From assembly GCF_003627755.1 (NCBI RefSeq), contig NZ_CP032694.1, forward strand, positions 921,501-985,500: 64,000 bases of DNA. The letters are read 5' to 3'. This document shows positions 61,595-64,000 of this stretch, in pieces. Numbering within the stretch: the first letter of the stretch is position 1; each line of letters starts with the position of its first letter. The DNA comes from Rhizobium jaguaris (GTDB taxonomy: Bacteria > Pseudomonadota > Alphaproteobacteria > Rhizobiales > Rhizobiaceae). The notes beneath the pieces are model-generated. The model made no database searches, had not been told where the DNA came from, and saw only the letters and a list, made by a program, of their open reading frames with translations. The position numbers and the translations under genes were made by a program.

Positions 61595-62446
61595 ATGAAC
61601 TGGAGCGATGTCGAAATCTTTCTCGCCATTGTCCGCGAAGGAACGCTGGGAGGTGGCGCGCGTAAACTTGGGCTGACGCAACCGACCATGGGCCGCCGCC
61701 TGAAAGCCTTCGAAACCACACTTGGACAGGTGCTGTTTCAGCGCACGCCAGATGGCTTTGTGCTGACGGACGAGGGGACGGCCATCTTAGCGCATGCCGA
61801 GCGCATGGAGGAGGAGGCTTTGGCGCTGCGGCGTGCACTCGTGGGGCAGGAGCGGCAGTTGGAGGGAGCACTTCGGCTTTCGTCTTCGGACTGGTTTGGC
61901 GCACGTATGCTTTCGCCGGTGCTTGCCGAGTTCTCGTTGCAGCATCCGAAGGTGCTGGTCGAGCTGATCACCGATGCGCGTCTGCTCAATCTCTCCCGCC
62001 GCGATGCCGATCTTGTCTTTCGCATCACGCCCTTTACCGAGCCCGATATCATTTCGCGTAAGCTGCTTCACATCGAATACGGCCTTTATGTCGCGAGCGG
62101 ATCCGAGCATCCGAGCCGGGGTAACGGCGCTGGCGCGAAGCTGGTGACCATGGACGAGGCCTTTGGCGGCATGCCCGATGTCGCCTGGCTGAAGCGCATG
62201 CTTCCAAAGGCCGAGGTGGCGATGCGCAGCAACAACAGGGATGTCCAGGCAAGATGTTGTGCCCGGGGCGCCGGCCTCGCTGTTTTGCCCCGCCCTCTTG
62301 GCGATGCGATCGCCGGTATCGAGCGGATCGATATTGGCGAAGCCCCGCCGGGCCGCGATACCTGGGTCGGCTATCACCGCGATCTCAAACGGCTGGCACG
62401 GCTGCGGGCACTGCTGGATCTTGTCATCGAACGCCTGGCAAACTGA
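61595..62446 (+). CDS. LysR-family regulator
   Basis: The 283-residue protein has a compact HTH (VEIFLAIVREGTLGGGARKLG, then TQPTMGRRLKAFETTLGQVLF) and an effector domain beginning ALRLSSSDWFGARMLSPVLAEF. It is divergent from the MDR oxidoreductase, which it may control. ATG 61595 follows CGGAGAA; the longer frame upstream overlaps the promoter region and is not used. Confidence 0.9.
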   Translation: MNWSDVEIFLAIVREGTLGGGARKLGLTQPTMGRRLKAFETTLGQVLFQRTPDGFVLTDEGTAILAHAERMEEEALALRRALVGQERQLEGALRLSSSDWFGARMLSPVLAEFSLQHPKVLVELITDARLLNLSRRDADLVFRITPFTEPDIISRKLLHIEYGLYVASGSEHPSRGNGAGAKLVTMDEAFGGMPDVAWLKRMLPKAEVAMRSNNRDVQARCCARGAGLAVLPRPLGDAIAGIERIDIGEAPPGRDTWVGYHRDLKRLARLRALLDLVIERLAN

Positions 62447-62455
62447 CAAGATCTC

Positions 62456-63019
62456 TTAGATTCTTGCCAGCGCCATTGGCAGCAGCCGGTCATAAAGTGC
62501 GGCCATTTCATCGCCAAAACAGCAGAAGATAATTTCATCGAAATCGCCGCTCACGCTCTCGGCGACGGCAGTGCGCGTCGCGATCGTGGCGGCGGGCTCG
62601 GCGGGGAAACGGTAGACGCCGGTGGAGATGGCCGGAAAGGCGATAGTCTTGAGATCGTGATCCATGGCAAGGCCAAGGCTGTTGCGATAGCAGCTTGCGA
62701 GCAAGTCGTCTTCGCCACGCCCGCCGCCATTCCAGACGGGGCCGACGGTATGGATCACATGCTTGGCCGGCAGGCGATATCCCCTAGTGATCTTGGCCTG
62801 TCCGGTCTTGCAGCCGTTCAGCGTCCGGCATTCCGCCACCAATTCTGGCCCGGCTGCACGATGGATAGCTCCATCCACGCCGCCGCCGCCCAGGAGGCTG
62901 CTGTTTGCCGCATTGACGATGGCATTGACCGCGAGCTCGGTGATATCACCGAGGATGATGGTGAAGCGTGTATTCGAGACTGCAGAAAGATCGGAGCGGA
63001 TGGTTTCAAAAGCAGGCAT
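62456..63019 (-). CDS. Macro-domain O-acetyl-ADP-ribose deacetylase-like protein (YmdB type)
   Basis: The 187-residue protein is a single macro domain with [21 protein letters not shown] and [17 protein letters not shown] (about residues 24-60, with the ADP-ribose-binding Asn and Asp). [21 protein letters not shown], the phosphate-binding loop, follows. YmdB-like enzymes deacetylate O-acetyl-ADP-ribose and can remove ADP-ribose; some affect RNase III. ATG 63019 follows GGAGAG; a TTG at 63034 is in frame. It is downstream of the LysR gene at 63059 on the same strand (39 bp), probably cotranscribed. Confidence 0.9.
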   Translation of the reverse strand: MPAFETIRSDLSAVSNTRFTIILGDITELAVNAIVNAANSSLLGGGGVDGAIHRAAGPELVAECRTLNGCKTGQAKITRGYRLPAKHVIHTVGPVWNGGGRGEDDLLASCYRNSLGLAMDHDLKTIAFPAISTGVYRFPAEPAATIATRTAVAESVSGDFDEIIFCCFGDEMAALYDRLLPMALARI

Positions 63020-63058
63020 GATGACACTCTCCAATCCATAGGATGAGGTAGTGGTCGT

Positions 63059-63955
63059 CTATCGCTCCCAATAGGGGACCGGCCCATAAAGTTCCGCCAG
63101 GAAATCGATAAAGACGCGCACCTTCGCCGGCAGGAACTGGCGGCTGGGATAAACGGCCGAGAGCGTGACGCTGTGCGAGCCTTCATAGGCCGGCAGCACC
63201 TGCACCAGGCGGCCGTCCCTGAGTTCCGGGCCGATATCCCAGGTCGAGCGCAACGCAATGCCGAGGCCGGCAATGACGGCTTCGCGCACCACTTCGCTGG
63301 AATTGGTGATCAGCCTGCCTTCCGGCCGAAAGATCAGCGCGCCCTTCGGTCCATCGAGCCGCCAGGGATCGTTATTGTGTGGTGGCAGACAGGTGTGACG
63401 GCGCAAATCATCGATATCCTCCGGCATGCCGTTGGCGGCGATATAGGCGGGCGAAGCGCAGAGCACGCGGCGCACCAGCGCCAGGCGCCGGGCAACGAGG
63501 CTGGAATCGGTAAGCTCAGCAATGCGGATCGCAAGATCATAGCCGCCGCCGACGATATCGATAAACTCGTCGGTTAGCACCAGGTTGATCGCCAGGTCCG
63601 GATGCGCCTGCATGAAAGCCTTCAGATGTGGGGCGATGTGCAACCGGCCGAACGAGGTGGGGGCGGAAATCTTCAGCGTGCCCTGCATCTGTGCCGAGCG
63701 CCCGGCGATGTAAGCCTCTGCTTCCTCCAGTCCGGCGAGGATGGCGAGCACCCGGTCGTAGAAGCCCTGACCCGCCTCTGTCAGCGATATCTGCCGTGTC
63801 GTGCGCTGCAAAAGCCGAGTGCCGAGCCGATCCTCCAACCGTTTGATTCGTTTGGAAATGACCGCCGGCGAAAAGCCGAGAGCGCGTCCGGCAAGCGACA
63901 TGCTGCCGGTCGTGACGACGCTGGCGAAAATCTCGAGATCCCCTAGATTGGTCAT
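63059..63955 (-). CDS. LysR-family regulator
   Basis: The 298-residue regulator has an HTH with LEIFASVVTTGSMSLAGRALG and SPAVISKRIKRLEDRLGTRLL. Its CrgA-like effector domain begins TLKISAPTSFGRLHIAPHL and has RRLALVRRVLCASPAYI. The macro-domain gene follows on the same strand. The divergent neighbour lies outside the window, so the target is unknown. Confidence 0.9.
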   Translation of the reverse strand: MTNLGDLEIFASVVTTGSMSLAGRALGFSPAVISKRIKRLEDRLGTRLLQRTTRQISLTEAGQGFYDRVLAILAGLEEAEAYIAGRSAQMQGTLKISAPTSFGRLHIAPHLKAFMQAHPDLAINLVLTDEFIDIVGGGYDLAIRIAELTDSSLVARRLALVRRVLCASPAYIAANGMPEDIDDLRRHTCLPPHNNDPWRLDGPKGALIFRPEGRLITNSSEVVREAVIAGLGIALRSTWDIGPELRDGRLVQVLPAYEGSHSVTLSAVYPSRQFLPAKVRVFIDFLAELYGPVPYWER

Positions 63956-64000
63956 GGCGCTTTATTTATTCCTCTTTTGGCATAAATGCTTATCATTTAC

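Overview
The window looks like chromosomal DNA of an alphaproteobacterium of the family Rhizobiaceae, most likely Rhizobium or a close relative. It is GC-rich. It carries rhizobial marker genes: a CbrA/PdhS-type cytoplasmic kinase next to a phasin, the iron regulator RirA next to dppABCDF, and a cytoplasmic type III polyketide synthase. It also carries a RIME1-like rhizobial intergenic palindrome and a tRNA-His without an encoded G-1 and with A73, as in many Alphaproteobacteria. The order cbrA - phasin - LysR - mmsA - rirA - dpp matches what I remember of the Sinorhizobium meliloti chromosome; this is recollection, not a search.

Region by region. 1-3.6 kb: the start of a SAM methyltransferase runs off the left edge. 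Next to it a RidA-family gene is split by a complete IS21-family element (728-3325, istA + istB) with an 8-bp target duplication. Removing the element restores a 161-codon reading frame. 3.7-5.3 kb: HxlR regulator divergent from a zinc-independent MDR oxidoreductase. 5.4-10.1 kb: a giant PAS/histidine kinase, a phasin and tRNA-His. 10.1-14.6 kb: two small genes, one behind a candidate sigma-EcfG stress promoter, a RIME1-like repeat, LysR/mmsA, a VOC protein and rirA with an IRO box. 14.9-21.0 kb: dppABCDF with a strong hairpin between dppA and dppB, then gluconokinase. 21.0-24.7 kb: D-amino-acid dehydrogenase-like oxidase, type III PKS with an ICMT-like methyltransferase, and a secreted TPR protein. 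24.7-28.7 kb: ECF sigma/anti-sigma pair, Ppx/GppA with a long basic extension, rlmE. 28.7-38.2 kb: VOC proteins, MFS transporter, MBL hydrolase, tautomerase with TetR, guaB, two membrane proteins, a Tat-type dienelactone hydrolase and TetR.

38.3-44.7 kb is accessory in character. It holds a frameshifted MFS gene divergent from a LysR gene, an aldo/keto reductase sharing an upstream motif with it, a collapsed alpha/beta hydrolase beside an AraC regulator, and a LysR divergent from a DUF1127 gene. 44.9-49.6 kb: dienelactone hydrolase, ABC-F ATPase, DUF899 protein and a Bcr/CflA-like efflux gene. The efflux gene is preceded by what reads as a transcription attenuator: a promoter, a nearly leaderless 18-codon Val/Leu/Ile-rich peptide, nested hairpins and a terminator. 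50-57.8 kb: DUF1254 protein, DUF937 protein, gshA, LysE, rsmE, PiT phosphate transporter, NUDIX. 58-64 kb: LysR, an unusual short adenosylhomocysteinase-like protein, a nested palindromic intergenic repeat, MDR oxidoreductase/LysR, macro-domain protein/LysR.

I found no phage, CRISPR, restriction or recognised defence system. The most interesting items are the attenuator before the efflux gene, the exact IS21 disruption of the RidA gene, the PKS-methyltransferase pair, and the divergent SAHH paralogue.
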